A stretch of 64,000 nt of DNA from Chloroflexota bacterium (lineage in GTDB: Bacteria; Chloroflexota; Anaerolineae; UBA4142; SHND01), in NCBI GenBank assembly GCA_004295045.1, contig SHND01000037.1, positions 1 through 64,000 on the forward strand, in the 5' to 3' direction. The position numbers were made by a program, and so were the translations under genes. Under the pieces are notes generated by a model. The model did no database searches. It was not told the origin of the DNA and saw nothing but the letters and a program-made list of their open reading frames with translations. Below are positions 45,329 through 54,184 of this stretch, piece after piece (the first letter of the stretch is position 1; every line of letters begins with the position of its first letter).

Positions 45329-46732
45329 ATGAAAGTTGTTATGAAATTCGGCGGCACGTCCGTCGGCAATGCAGAACGCATCGCGCAGGTCGCGGAAATT
45401 GTGCGCGCGGAAGTGAAGCGTGGTAACCAAATCGTTGTCGTACTCAGCGCGATGAGTGGAGTCACCAACACGCTGCTCGGCGCGTTAAAAGACGCGGCGA
45501 ACGGCAACATGGGCAAATTGCTGCAAACGCGCGACGAGTTGTTGAAAAAACATCTTGACGTAATTAACGCGTTGGTGAAAAATCAGACTGCGCGCGAACA
45601 GTTGACGAGTACGACGACGGACGCGCTCGACCGCTTTGAAGATTTGTGCAGCAGCATTTACGTTCTTGGCGAAATCACGCCGCGGGCGACGGACGCGGTG
45701 GGCAGTTTGGGCGAACGGCTCATCGTTCCCATCGTCGCGCAAGCGTTCAACGACGCGGGCATTCAAGCGGAATGGGTTGCCGCGAACGAACTAATCCTCA
45801 CCGACGACAATTTTGTTTCCGCGAGTCCGTTGATGGCGGAAACGCGTGAACAGACGCGCGCGAAACTCGCGCCAATTCTCGAAAAGGGAAATGTTGTGGT
45901 GACGACGGGTTTCATCGGCGCGACGAAAAAAGGAATTCTCACAACGCTCGGACGCGGCGGCAGTGACTATACGGCGACAATCATCGGCGCGGCGATTGAT
46001 GCGGATGAGGTGCAAATTTGGACCGACGTGAACGGCGTGATGACCACTGACCCGCGCGTAGTAGCGGAAGCGATTACGCTGCCCGAAATATCATACGGCG
46101 AGGCGGCGGAACTTTCCTACTTTGGCGCCAAGGTGATTCATCCGAAAACGATTCTGCCCGTCGCAGAAAAAAATACGCCGATTCGCATTTTGAATTCATT
46201 CGAGCCAACGCATCCCGGCACGTTGATTGTGCGCGATCCCAAAAGCAATGGCTCGCCCATTCGCGGCATCACGGCGATTCGCAATGTGTCGCTCGTCACG
46301 GTCGAAGGACGCGGGATGCAAGGCGTGGTCGGCATGGCGGCGCGCGTCTTTTCCGCCGTCGCGCGCAACAACATCAGCGTCTTGATGTTTTCGCAATCCT
46401 CATCCGAACAAAACATTTGTCTCGTTATCGAATCTGCGGGCGCGCCGCGCGCGGTGAGCGAACTCGAGCGCGAATTTCAAAACGAGATGCGCGCGCAAAA
46501 TATCGAACGCGTGTGGGCGCAAGACAGCATCGTCATCATCGCCGTCGTCGGCAGCGCGATCAAAACAACGCCCGGCATCGCCGCGCGCGTCTTTACTGCG
46601 CTCGCCGAAAAAAATATCAACGTCATCGCCATCGCGCAAGGTTCATCCGAATACAATCTTTCGCTTGTCGTAGACGAAAGCGCAGCGGACAACGCCGTGC
46701 GCGCGATTCATCGGTCTATCGTGAAACAATAG
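45329..46732 (+). CDS. lysC: Aspartokinase
   Basis: The 467-residue enzyme phosphorylates aspartate, the first step to Lys, Met and Thr. The kinase opens MKVVMKFGGTSVGNAERI. TTGFIGATKKGILTTLGRGGSDYTA near residues 192-216 is the nucleotide- and substrate-binding segment. EVQIWTDVNGVMTTDPRV follows. Two ACT regulatory domains occupy about residues 315-460 (VEGRGMQGVVGMAARVF and VVGSAIKTTPGIAARVF). It sits behind a T-box leader and is followed by asd. GAGGTG lies ahead of the ATG. Confidence 0.96.
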   Translation: MKVVMKFGGTSVGNAERIAQVAEIVRAEVKRGNQIVVVLSAMSGVTNTLLGALKDAANGNMGKLLQTRDELLKKHLDVINALVKNQTAREQLTSTTTDALDRFEDLCSSIYVLGEITPRATDAVGSLGERLIVPIVAQAFNDAGIQAEWVAANELILTDDNFVSASPLMAETREQTRAKLAPILEKGNVVVTTGFIGATKKGILTTLGRGGSDYTATIIGAAIDADEVQIWTDVNGVMTTDPRVVAEAITLPEISYGEAAELSYFGAKVIHPKTILPVAEKNTPIRILNSFEPTHPGTLIVRDPKSNGSPIRGITAIRNVSLVTVEGRGMQGVVGMAARVFSAVARNNISVLMFSQSSSEQNICLVIESAGAPRAVSELEREFQNEMRAQNIERVWAQDSIVIIAVVGSAIKTTPGIAARVFTALAEKNINVIAIAQGSSEYNLSLVVDESAADNAVRAIHRSIVKQ

Positions 46733-46792
46733 GACACAGATTTCACAGAGCGCACAGATTTTTTATCTGTCGCATCTGTGTTATCTGTGTCC
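46732..46792. repeat. ACACAGAT inverted-repeat spacer between lysC and asd
   Basis: GGACACAGAT (46732-46741) and ATCTGTGTCC (46783-46792) pair perfectly, with inner CACAGAT/ATCTGT. The element separates the two genes of the aspartate pathway and could modulate asd expression. Confidence 0.65.
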
Positions 46793-46809
46793 CAAAAGGT
46801 TTTTTGAAT

Positions 46810-47895
46810 ATGAACAAAATTCCCGTCGCCATTTTGGGCGCAACCGGTTTGGTGGGACAACGCTTTATTACGTTATTGCACAATCATCTGTGGTTTGAAA
46901 TTGCGGAACTCGCGGCGAGCGACAATTCGGTCGGCAAAAAATACGGCGATGCCGCGAAATGGCAGCTGCCGTTTGAAATTCCTGAATCGCTGGCGGAAAT
47001 GACTGTGTTGCCATGCGACCCCGAACGCGTACAAGCGCCGCTCGTTTTTTCCGCACTGCCAACGGACATCGCGGGTGAGTTAGAAGTCGCGTTTGCGAAA
47101 CGCGGCGCGATTGTTTCCAGCAACGCGTCGCCGCATCGGATGGACGCTGATGTGCCGCTTGTGATTCCCGAAGTGAATCCCGAACATCTCGCGCTGGCGG
47201 AAATTCAAAAGCAAAAATACGCGAGCGACGGTTTCATCATTTGCAACGGTAATTGCACCACAATTCATCTCGCGCTGGGGCTCGCGCCGCTTCACAAACG
47301 TTTCGGTTTGAAAAAAGTCATCGTGACTTCGATGCAAGCGCTGTCCGGCGCGGGCTATCCCGGCGTTCCATCCCTCGATATTATTGACAATGTTGTGCCG
47401 TACATTGGCGGCGAAGAAGAAAAGGTAGAGATCGAAACGGTGAAATTTTTGGGCGAATACAAAAATGGCGTGGTGGCTTTTGCTCCGATTCGCGTCAGCG
47501 CGCATTGCAATCGCGTGGCGACGCGCGACGGACATTTGGAAACGGTTAGCGTGGAATTTGCCGACAAACCAAGCGCGGGCGATATTATCGCCGCGTTCGA
47601 CGAATTTCGCGGACTGCCCCAAGAATTGAATTTGCCCCTCGCGCCGAATCGTCCGACAGTTTATCGCCGCGAAAAAGATCGCCCGCAAGTAAAACTCGAC
47701 CGCGATGTGGAAAAAGGAATGGCGACGATTATTGGGCGTTTGCGCGAATGCAACGTTCTCGATTACAAATTTGTTTTGCTCGGACACAATACGCTGCGCG
47801 GCGCCGCAGGCGCGACGGTGTTGAATGCGGAATTGTTGTACGCGCAAGGATTGTTGAACAATGTCGGACAGTCGGTCCGCCAAATAGTCGGGTAG
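46810..47895 (+). CDS. asd: Aspartate-semialdehyde dehydrogenase (archaeal/fungal-type)
   Basis: The 361-residue enzyme reduces aspartyl phosphate to aspartate semialdehyde with NADPH. It begins MNKIPVAILGATGLVGQRF. The catalytic Cys is in ICNGNCTTIHLALGLAPLH near residues 143-161. The motif TSMQALSGAGYPG near 178 and VSAHCNRVATRDGH near 229-242 follow the archaeal and fungal subtype, which is about 350-360 residues. A longer frame from 46417 lies inside lysC and is not used. It is cotranscribed with lysC. Confidence 0.95.
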   Translation: MNKIPVAILGATGLVGQRFITLLHNHLWFEIAELAASDNSVGKKYGDAAKWQLPFEIPESLAEMTVLPCDPERVQAPLVFSALPTDIAGELEVAFAKRGAIVSSNASPHRMDADVPLVIPEVNPEHLALAEIQKQKYASDGFIICNGNCTTIHLALGLAPLHKRFGLKKVIVTSMQALSGAGYPGVPSLDIIDNVVPYIGGEEEKVEIETVKFLGEYKNGVVAFAPIRVSAHCNRVATRDGHLETVSVEFADKPSAGDIIAAFDEFRGLPQELNLPLAPNRPTVYRREKDRPQVKLDRDVEKGMATIIGRLRECNVLDYKFVLLGHNTLRGAAGATVLNAELLYAQGLLNNVGQSVRQIVG

Positions 47896-48155
47896 TTAAT
47901 GCCCATCGGAATATTCTACGAGCAGACTTTTTTCAAGTTGTGCTACAATCTTGTTGCGATGCCATTGATACCAATTCTAGAAAATTATGCATTCGCATCA
48001 TCGTGTCAAGCAGCAAGGAGCAGGAAAATGCAAAGCGTTCAAGGTATTTATCGTCATTGCAAGGTTGAATGGACGAAATAGACAAAGCGTTGCGTCATAC
48101 ATTGGGGTTGGAATAGAGAATCCCAAACCAAAGCAAAAGTGAACAAGGAGCAAAT
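47896..48155. other. Spacer with remnants of a small antitoxin gene
   Basis: The 260-base spacer between asd and the ART-like gene has no complete gene. It contains a 17-residue antitoxin remnant at 48028-48081, the phrase TTGTGCTACAATC near 47940 that could be a -10, and AAGGAG at 48145-48150 serving the next gene. Confidence 0.5.
48028..48081 (+). pseudogene. N-terminal remnant of a small antitoxin
   Basis: With AAGGAG upstream, the frame MQSVQGIYRHCKVEWTK stops after 17 residues. The opening resembles that of small antitoxins of about 70 residues that start MQxVxGIYRNGKVEL. The rest is missing and no toxin follows. The identification is by eye. Confidence 0.4.
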
Positions 48156-48821
48156 GTGGCAATTATAGATTTGTATCATTACGCGCGCAGCGATGATCTC
48201 GACTCGATTTCAGAAGAAGGGATTCAAGTCGGGAGCAAGTATTTCATGTTTGATGTGCCCTCGCGCAACAACGCCGCGTACTTGTGGCGTTTTCCCGACG
48301 AAGACGTCATGGGCTATGACGAAAATCCGAAATATGTTTTGCTGCGCGCCAAAGTGGATACCGCCAAAGTAAAAATCGCGCCGATGGATTTGGTCAGCGC
48401 CGCGTATGTGAATTTTATCGGACGCGGCCAGCCGAAAAATCCCGACGTTGCTGCGCGTTTGATTGCGGCGTACGAGAAAAGTCAAGTCCCGTACTTTGAG
48501 TACGAACATGGCAAATTTCGCACCCCCGAAGTCTTGGTGGAGGGGGGGGTGGACGCCGACGATATTGCGGTGATAAAACAACCCGAACCGCAGGGGCACG
48601 GCGAAGGGAATCGGCGCGCGTATCAATCCAAATTCGCCGAACACATGATACGTTTGCTCGGCATTCAGAAAACGCAAATGAAATTGAACGAGCTCACCGA
48701 AGCGGCATTGAATCGCGGCGCAGCCGTGCGCGTGGCAAAACATGACGACGCGACCGCATATCTCGAAACGTACATGATTCTGGAGACAGGCGAGTTCTTT
48801 ACGATTGAAAAGGACGATTGA
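48156..48821 (+). CDS. Uncharacterised protein, possible ADP-ribosyltransferase-like fold
   Basis: The 221-residue protein opens LYHYARSDDLDSISEEGIQVGSKYF (residues 6-30), a pattern (H-x-T/A near the start, then xILxEGI) shared with DarT-like and other ADP-ribosyltransferase-related proteins. A central YVLLRAKVD, then EVLVEGGVDADDIAVI near 125-140, fits the closing strands of such folds. The C-terminal 70 residues are unassigned. The assignment rests on pattern only. The start GTG at 48156 has AAGGAG five bases upstream; the overlapping ATG at 48154 runs into a stop after four codons. Confidence 0.5.
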   Translation: MAIIDLYHYARSDDLDSISEEGIQVGSKYFMFDVPSRNNAAYLWRFPDEDVMGYDENPKYVLLRAKVDTAKVKIAPMDLVSAAYVNFIGRGQPKNPDVAARLIAAYEKSQVPYFEYEHGKFRTPEVLVEGGVDADDIAVIKQPEPQGHGEGNRRAYQSKFAEHMIRLLGIQKTQMKLNELTEAALNRGAAVRVAKHDDATAYLETYMILETGEFFTIEKDD

Positions 48822-48857
48822 AAATTAGTTGGGGAATTAGGAGGAGGGAGAAGCTTT

Positions 48858-49280
48858 TCAACGGCGGCGTGAGTGGGGTAACTCATCCGGCGTATATTGC
48901 AGCGCATTGTCAAGATTGTTCGGATCAACGACTCGACGCGTCAGTGGCACACGCGCGCGCAGCATTACATATTCCGCCCAACGCGCTTGACGGGCTTTGA
49001 CGCAAAAATAAAAGTCGTTTCCGGCGATCCCGCGGTTCCAGATGCGAATCCCGTAGCGTCTAAGTATTTGTTCGACTTGGTTTCCTGTCCAACCGGCATG
49101 TCTGGAAACATAAAAAGTCAAAGTGTTTTGAGCGGCGGCTGAACGCAAAAACTCTGCAATCAGACCAAGCCATCCGGCTCGCTGGTAGGCACCTTTCCAA
49201 TTCGCAAAGCGAAACGTTGAAATTGCACCTTCGATGCGGTTCAACGGGTCGAACATCATTGCTAGGTCAAGCCAATTCAT
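48858..49280 (-). CDS. Uncharacterised conserved protein
   Basis: The 140-residue protein begins MNWLDLAMMFDPLNRIEGAI and contains VEQILRRYGIRIWNRGI near residues 68-84 and FCVKARQARWAEYVMLRARVPLTRRVVDP near the middle of the second half. It has no membrane segment, catalytic motif or known domain that I recognise. A perfect 13-base inverted repeat (49290-49319) lies just upstream of its start and could be an operator. Confidence 0.65.
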   Translation of the reverse strand: MNWLDLAMMFDPLNRIEGAISTFRFANWKGAYQRAGWLGLIAEFLRSAAAQNTLTFYVSRHAGWTGNQVEQILRRYGIRIWNRGIAGNDFYFCVKARQARWAEYVMLRARVPLTRRVVDPNNLDNALQYTPDELPHSRRR

Positions 49281-49289
49281 GGTTGCCTC

Positions 49290-49319
49290 GATTCAATAGA
49301 ACGTCAGTTCTATTGAATC
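49290..49319. promoter_or_regulatory. Perfect 13-base inverted repeat in a divergent promoter region
   Basis: GATTCAATAGAAC, loop GTCA and GTTCTATTGAATC form a perfect hairpin between the start of the minus-strand gene ending at 49280 and the plus-strand membrane protein gene. Its symmetry suits a dimeric repressor, but a plus-strand hairpin with T8 about 10 bases later could also act as a terminator. Confidence 0.5.
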
Positions 49320-49404
49320 ACAAATCAGTTTTTTTTTCAAGTCTTTATCCATGCCCTTGAGGGCGTTGTAGATTTGTTTGGCACTTGAAGGAGCGTTGGC
49401 ATTG

Positions 49405-49785
49405 ATGCGTTTCGTTGTATTTCTTCTGGCTAGTTATTTCTTGATTGAAAATTTGCCAGAACAACTAGGCATCCCACTTGCTGATTGGCCGGTTTTTGCC
49501 GGCATATTAATTGCCGCGTTAGCTGGCGCGGCAAATTTCGCTTGGGAATGGTTTTTTGGCACGATCAGACATCCTTTTCGCCCACAGGTTGTGGTTTTGC
49601 CAACGCGCGAGTCGCCTTGGCAAGTGATGCGGGGGTGTTTTAGTTCTCTGGTTAGAGGAGTCCTTATTTTATTGGTCTTGATATATGCTTATTTGTCCAT
49701 CTTTCATCCTGAAATTGATATCCTGGGCACCATAGAAGCAAATATTAATGAAATCGCCCAAGGGTTTGGGGTGACTGTAGAGTGA
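49405..49785 (+). CDS. Small membrane protein of unknown function
   Basis: The 126-residue protein has three hydrophobic segments, near residues 1-15, 27-47 and 78-95. The C-terminal tail is soluble. Nothing identifies its function. The ATG at 49405 was chosen; AAGGAG lies 11 bases upstream. TTG codons at 49378 and 49396 are possible alternatives. thrS starts about 50 bases later on the same strand. Confidence 0.6.
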   Translation: MRFVVFLLASYFLIENLPEQLGIPLADWPVFAGILIAALAGAANFAWEWFFGTIRHPFRPQVVVLPTRESPWQVMRGCFSSLVRGVLILLVLIYAYLSIFHPEIDILGTIEANINEIAQGFGVTVE

Positions 49786-49835
49786 TGATTCCGAGCGAGA
49801 TGCAAAATAATGAGCAACATTTTGGAGTTTGACGA

Positions 49836-51632
49836 ATGATTCACAATCACAATGATTTGAAACCCCTCCGCCACTCTGCCGCGCACATCATGGCGGAAGC
49901 GGTGTTGGATATTTTTCCCGGCACAAAATTCGGCATTGGACCCGCGATTGAAAACGGGTTCTATTACGATTTTCTTTTGCCGCGTCCCGTCACGCCCGAC
50001 GATTTTCCCGCGATTGAAAATCGCATGCGCGAAATTATTCGCGGCAGATATCCGTTCAAACACAGCACGGAATCGGTCGCGCAAGCGCGCGAAAATTTTC
50101 GAGATCAACCATTCAAGTTGGAATTGATTGACGCGATTTCAAAAGGCGAACTCGGTCTGCACGGTGAGGAACAGGCGAAACCGACGGACGAGGTTTCGAT
50201 TTATCAACACGATACGTTCACCGATTTGTGCGCGGGTCCGCACGTTCACAACACAGCAGAGGTTCCTGCCGACGCGTTCAAGTTGTTGAGCATCGCGGGC
50301 GCGTATTGGCGCGGCAGTGAAAAGAATCCACAGCTCACGCGCATTTACGGCACCGCGTGGCAGTCGAAAAACGAACTTGACGAGTATTTGTGGAAACTGG
50401 AAGAGGCGAAAAAACGCGACCACCGCAAACTGGGACGCGAACTCGAATTGTTCATCGTCGCGGACGAAGTAGGTTCGGGGCTTCCGATTTGGCTGCCGAA
50501 CGGCGCGACGGCGCGGCGCATTCTCGAAAATTACATTATCGAAAACCAAGTCGCGCGCGGTTATCAGCACGTCTATTCGCCGCACATGGGCAAAAAGCAG
50601 TTGTGGATCACGAGCGGACATTGGGATTTGTACGGCGACAAGATGTACGCGCCGATGGACATTGACGGCGTGGAGTATCTCGTCAAACCGATGAATTGTC
50701 CGATGCACATGATGGTGTACAAAAACGCGCTGCGTTCGTACAAAGATTTGCCGATTCGCATTGCCGAAAACGCGACGGTGTACCGCCGCGAAAGTTCGGG
50801 CGAATTGGCGGGACTCTTGCGTGTGCGCGGCTTTACGCAAGACGACGCGCATCTTTTCGTCACGCCCGAACAAATCGAACAAGAATTTTTGAACGTCCTC
50901 GACCAAACGCTCGACCAGTTTCACACGCTCGGTTTTTCCGAATTCGAGTCGTGGGTTTCCGTGCGCGATCCAAAGAACAAGGCAAAATATCTCGGCGATG
51001 ACGAAAGTTGGAATAACGCGGAGGATGCCATCAAACGCGCGCTCGATTCGCGCGACATGGAATACATTGTCGCGGAAGGCGAAGCGAAATTTTACGGACC
51101 CGCGCTCGACATCATGATCAAAGACGCGCTCGGACGGAAATGGCAATGCACGACGATTCAAGTGGATTTTCAACTGCCGCGCCGCTTTGAACTCGAATAC
51201 ATTGACGCGGAGGGCAAGGCGCAAACGCCCGTTGTTTTGCACCGCGCGCCGTTCGGTTCGATGGAACGATTTTTCGGCGTCCTCATCGAACATTACGCCG
51301 GCGCGTTTCCCGTGTGGCTCGCGCCCGTGCAAGCAAAAATTATTCCAATTGCAGACCGCCACAATGAATATGCGCACGCGATGGAAAAGAAATTGCAGGC
51401 GCAAGGATTCCGCGTTCAGGTGGACGCGCGCAGTGAGCGCATGAACGCGAAAATCCGCGACGCGCAACTGATGAAAATTCCATACATGCTGGTCGTCGGC
51501 GACAAAGAAGCGGAAGCGGGCGCGGTTTCCGTTCGATTACGAACGGGCGAAGATTTGAAAGCAATGTCGCTCGAACAATTTATTGCGATGGCGAAAAAGT
51601 TGGTGGATGAAAAGAGTATGGAGTTGAAATAA
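49836..51632 (+). CDS. thrS: Threonine-tRNA ligase, lacking the TGS domain
   Basis: The 598-residue enzyme charges tRNA-Thr. The protein begins at the editing-domain motif HSAAHIMAEAVLDIFPG; the N-terminal TGS domain of about 60 residues found in the E. coli enzyme is absent. The class II core has motif 2 in YRRESSGELAGLLRVRGFTQDDAHLF and the zinc-binding Cys in MNCPMHMMVY near residue 290. The C-terminal anticodon-binding domain runs from about 495 with VWLAPVQAKIIPIADRH. GGAG lies eight bases upstream of the ATG. The downstream epimerase gene begins seven bases after its stop. Confidence 0.96.
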   Translation: MIHNHNDLKPLRHSAAHIMAEAVLDIFPGTKFGIGPAIENGFYYDFLLPRPVTPDDFPAIENRMREIIRGRYPFKHSTESVAQARENFRDQPFKLELIDAISKGELGLHGEEQAKPTDEVSIYQHDTFTDLCAGPHVHNTAEVPADAFKLLSIAGAYWRGSEKNPQLTRIYGTAWQSKNELDEYLWKLEEAKKRDHRKLGRELELFIVADEVGSGLPIWLPNGATARRILENYIIENQVARGYQHVYSPHMGKKQLWITSGHWDLYGDKMYAPMDIDGVEYLVKPMNCPMHMMVYKNALRSYKDLPIRIAENATVYRRESSGELAGLLRVRGFTQDDAHLFVTPEQIEQEFLNVLDQTLDQFHTLGFSEFESWVSVRDPKNKAKYLGDDESWNNAEDAIKRALDSRDMEYIVAEGEAKFYGPALDIMIKDALGRKWQCTTIQVDFQLPRRFELEYIDAEGKAQTPVVLHRAPFGSMERFFGVLIEHYAGAFPVWLAPVQAKIIPIADRHNEYAHAMEKKLQAQGFRVQVDARSERMNAKIRDAQLMKIPYMLVVGDKEAEAGAVSVRLRTGEDLKAMSLEQFIAMAKKLVDEKSMELK

Positions 51633-51638
51633 ATTTTT

Positions 51639-52682
51639 ATGACCAAAACCTTTTTCATCACCGGCGGCGCGGGCTTTCTCGGCATCAATCTCGCGCGGCA
51701 TCTTTTAGCAAAAAACGAGCGCGTCATTTCGTATGACCTCGCGCCGTTTGATTATCCCGATTGCAAAGATCGCGTCACGGACATTCGCGGCGACATTCGC
51801 AATCTGGAACAACTGAACGCGGCAATGCGCGGCGCGGACGTTGTGATTCACACCGCCGCCGCACTGCCGTTATACAAACCCGAAGACATTTACACGACGG
51901 ATGTGGATGGCACGCGCGCGGTGCTGCAAGCGGCGAAACAAAATAATGTCGAGCGCGCGATTCATATTTCCAGTACGGCAGTGTACGGTGTGCCGGACCA
52001 TCACCCGCTGCTCGAAACGGACAAGATGATCGGCGTCGGTCCGTACGGCGAAGCCAAAGTACAAGCCGAACAAGTGGTGCAAGAGTTTCGCGCGCAAGGG
52101 ATGTGCATTCCCGTGCTGCGTCCCAAATCCTTTATCGGACCCGAACGACTCGGCGTATTTGCGATGTTGTACGAATGGGCATACGAAGGGAAAAATTTTC
52201 CTGTCTTGGGAAGCGGCAACAATCCATACCAATATCTCGCCGTTGAAGATTTATGCGATGCGATTTACGCAGTTTCTACTTTGCCGTGCGAGACAGTGAA
52301 CGATACCTTTAATGTCGGCGCGAAAATTTACGGCACGCCGAAATCGGATTTTCAGGCGGTGCTCGATCGCGCCGGACACGGCAAGAAAATCATTTCCATT
52401 CCCGAAGGACCCGCGATTTTCGCGCTCAAAGTTTTGTCAGCGGTAGGACTCTCGCCCCTGTATCCGTGGGTGTATGAAACGGTTGGCAAAGAATCATTCG
52501 TCTCGATTGATAAAGCGCGAACAGCATTCGGGTTCAATCCGAAATTTTCCAATCAAGACGCGCTCATCGAAAATTATGATTGGTACGTCGCGAACTTGGA
52601 CAAATTCAAAAACGCGTCAGGCGTTTCGCATCGTGTGCCGTGGAAGCAGGGTGCGTTGAGTTTGGCAAAGGTGTTTTTCTAA
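51639..52682 (+). CDS. NAD-dependent epimerase/dehydratase
   Basis: The 347-residue extended SDR has [14 protein letters not shown] near residues 8-21, HISSTAVYG near 108 and the catalytic Tyr and Lys in GPYGEAK near 132-138. [20 protein letters not shown] near 188-207 and INIPEGP follow. Its product is unknown; a sugar-nucleotide or hydroxysteroid-type substrate is likely. It follows thrS closely and precedes the cupin by one base, so these three genes may be cotranscribed. Confidence 0.88.
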   Translation: MTKTFFITGGAGFLGINLARHLLAKNERVISYDLAPFDYPDCKDRVTDIRGDIRNLEQLNAAMRGADVVIHTAAALPLYKPEDIYTTDVDGTRAVLQAAKQNNVERAIHISSTAVYGVPDHHPLLETDKMIGVGPYGEAKVQAEQVVQEFRAQGMCIPVLRPKSFIGPERLGVFAMLYEWAYEGKNFPVLGSGNNPYQYLAVEDLCDAIYAVSTLPCETVNDTFNVGAKIYGTPKSDFQAVLDRAGHGKKIISIPEGPAIFALKVLSAVGLSPLYPWVYETVGKESFVSIDKARTAFGFNPKFSNQDALIENYDWYVANLDKFKNASGVSHRVPWKQGALSLAKVFF

Positions 52683-52683
52683 A

Positions 52684-53007
52684 ATGAGTGAATCCCTCGT
52701 TGCGCATGTGGCAGAGCTCGCGGCACTCGCAGAATATCAAGCCGATTCGATAGTGAGTCGCACGCTCATCAATAAACCAAGCGGCACGGTCACGCTCTTT
52801 GCGTTCGCGCAAGGGCAAAGTTTGAGCGAACACACCGCGCCGTATGACGCCCTCGCGCAAATTCTGGATGGGCGCGCAGAGATACGAATCGCGGCAGAGA
52901 CCTTTCAGGTAGAGCAGGGGCAAGCCATCATTCTCCCCGCGAACGTCCCTCATGCGGTCAATGCAGTTGAAACGTTCAAGATGCTCCTCACAATGATTCG
53001 TTCGTGA
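52684..53007 (+). CDS. Small cupin-domain protein
   Basis: The 107-residue single-domain cupin begins MSESLVAHVAELAALAEYQAD. The strands SEHTAPYDALAQILDGRAEIRIAAE and GQAIILPANVPHAVNAVETFK give the two cupin motifs. The first motif lacks the usual HxH pair and has SEHTAP, so metal binding may be weak. Similar small proteins often act as sensors or isomerases of unknown substrate. It directly follows the epimerase gene. Confidence 0.85.
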   Translation: MSESLVAHVAELAALAEYQADSIVSRTLINKPSGTVTLFAFAQGQSLSEHTAPYDALAQILDGRAEIRIAAETFQVEQGQAIILPANVPHAVNAVETFKMLLTMIRS

Positions 53008-53075
53008 CCACAAACGTGGATTGCGGGCAAGTTCCCGCGCGCAATCTCAAAACAGCCCCCCGATACGCTAATTGT

Positions 53076-53104
53076 TTGACCAAAATGCGTGGCTATGTTA
53101 TATT
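53076..53104 (+). promoter_or_regulatory. Promoter of the infC-rpmI-rplT operon
   Basis: TTGACC at 53076-53081 and TATATT at 53099-53104 with a 17-base spacer form a good sigma-70-type promoter. The transcript would have a leader of about 45 bases including a GCCGC...GCGGC hairpin. Confidence 0.8.
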
Positions 53105-53155
53105 TGCGCCCTGCCGCGCCCTTAGCGGCGATATTATTTTTTTCAGGAGCATCAC

Positions 53156-53827
53156 ATAAGCGACCGTCTCAGAGTCAATGAACAAATCCGCGCCCGCGAA
53201 GTCCGCGTGATTGACGATGCCTCGGGCAAACAGCTCGGCATTTTCCCCCCGCGTGAAGCCGTTGCGATGGCGCGTGAACGCAATCTCGACCTCGTTGAAG
53301 TCGCGCCCAATGCGAATCCACCCGTAACCCGCATCATGGATTACGGCAAGTTTCAATACGAACGCACGAAAAAAGAGCGTGAGGCGAAAAAGGCGCAAAA
53401 GGTCATCGAAGTCAAAGAGGTTCGCATCCGTCCCAAGACCGCGATGTATCACGTCGGTTTCAAACTGAACCGCGTGCGCGATTGGATCAAAAAAGGCAAC
53501 AAGGTAAAAATTCGTATTCTCTTTCGCGCGCGTGAAATCACGCACTCGAATCTGGGACGCGAAACGCTTGAACAGATCGCGGGCGACATGGCGGACATTG
53601 CAACGGTGGAACAAGCGCCGCTGATGGACGGAAAAAGTCTGGTGATGCTTTTAGGACCGGGCGCGCAAAAGGGCGGCGCGGAAGCGGCAAAGCGCGCGGT
53701 GCGGTTTGCCAAGTCTCGCCCGTCGGATGCAGCTGCGCTTGCGGCGATGCCCGCCTCGACAAGTGTGGTCGAAGCCGAAGAAGAGGCGGAGCCAACCGCA
53801 CAGGCGGCAACCGAAACTGTCGCATAA
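53156..53827 (+). CDS. infC: Translation initiation factor IF-3, probable AUA start codon
   Basis: The conserved N-terminus SDRLRVNEQIRAREVRVIDD requires a start around 53156. The codon there is ATA, six bases after AGGAG. The in-frame region upstream back to the stop at 53123 has no ATG, GTG or TTG, and the first in-frame GTG downstream (53207) would delete the RVNEQIRARE segment. Non-canonical starts in infC are known (AUU in E. coli), since IF3 discriminates against them and so limits its own synthesis. The 223-residue product has the usual N and C domains and an acidic, Ala-rich tail. Confidence 0.93.
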   Translation: MSDRLRVNEQIRAREVRVIDDASGKQLGIFPPREAVAMARERNLDLVEVAPNANPPVTRIMDYGKFQYERTKKEREAKKAQKVIEVKEVRIRPKTAMYHVGFKLNRVRDWIKKGNKVKIRILFRAREITHSNLGRETLEQIAGDMADIATVEQAPLMDGKSLVMLLGPGAQKGGAEAAKRAVRFAKSRPSDAAALAAMPASTSVVEAEEEAEPTAQAATETVA

Positions 53828-53971
53828 GAAAAATTTTGTAGGGGCTGTGAAATTGCGTGCCATGCACGCGCAAACGCGCCTCGAACGTGGGGCGTGTTTT
53901 GTTGTGTAACGAGATAAAGTTATGCAGCGAACTTCCCTCGCTTCCAGCCCGAGATTCAAGAGGAAGGAATT

Positions 53972-54172
53972 ATGCCAAAAATCAAAACACACAAATCCAC
54001 CGCCAAGCGTTTCAAACGCACCGGCACCGGCAAACTGATGCGGCAAAATATGCCGAAAGGGCACTTGCGCCGCCGCCATTCCAAACGCAACAATCGCAAA
54101 CTCGACCGTTATGTCGAAGTAGAGCTGCACGCACAGAAAAAGAAAATTGATATTCTGGCGCCGTACATCTAA
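53972..54172 (+). CDS. rpmI: 50S ribosomal protein bL35
   Basis: The 66-residue basic protein starts MPKIKTHKSTAKRFKRTGTG and contains the family's KGHLRRRHSKRNNRKLD run. It is part of the large ribosomal subunit. The infC-rpmI-rplT order is standard. AGGAAGG precedes the ATG. The 143-base spacer from infC contains a GCGCC...GGGGCGTG inverted repeat. Confidence 0.97.
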   Translation: MPKIKTHKSTAKRFKRTGTGKLMRQNMPKGHLRRRHSKRNNRKLDRYVEVELHAQKKKIDILAPYI

Positions 54173-54184
54173 CCAAAGAGTAAA

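Noticed and set aside
46417..46809. N-terminal extension of asd
   Set aside because: It lies inside lysC in another frame. Asd homology starts exactly at 46810.
50139..51467. 442-codon open frame antisense to thrS
   Set aside because: It is a by-product of the GC-rich codon pattern of thrS and has no family signature or start signal. Similar long antisense frames at 5704-6705, 31967-33055 and 25700-26608 were rejected for the same reason.
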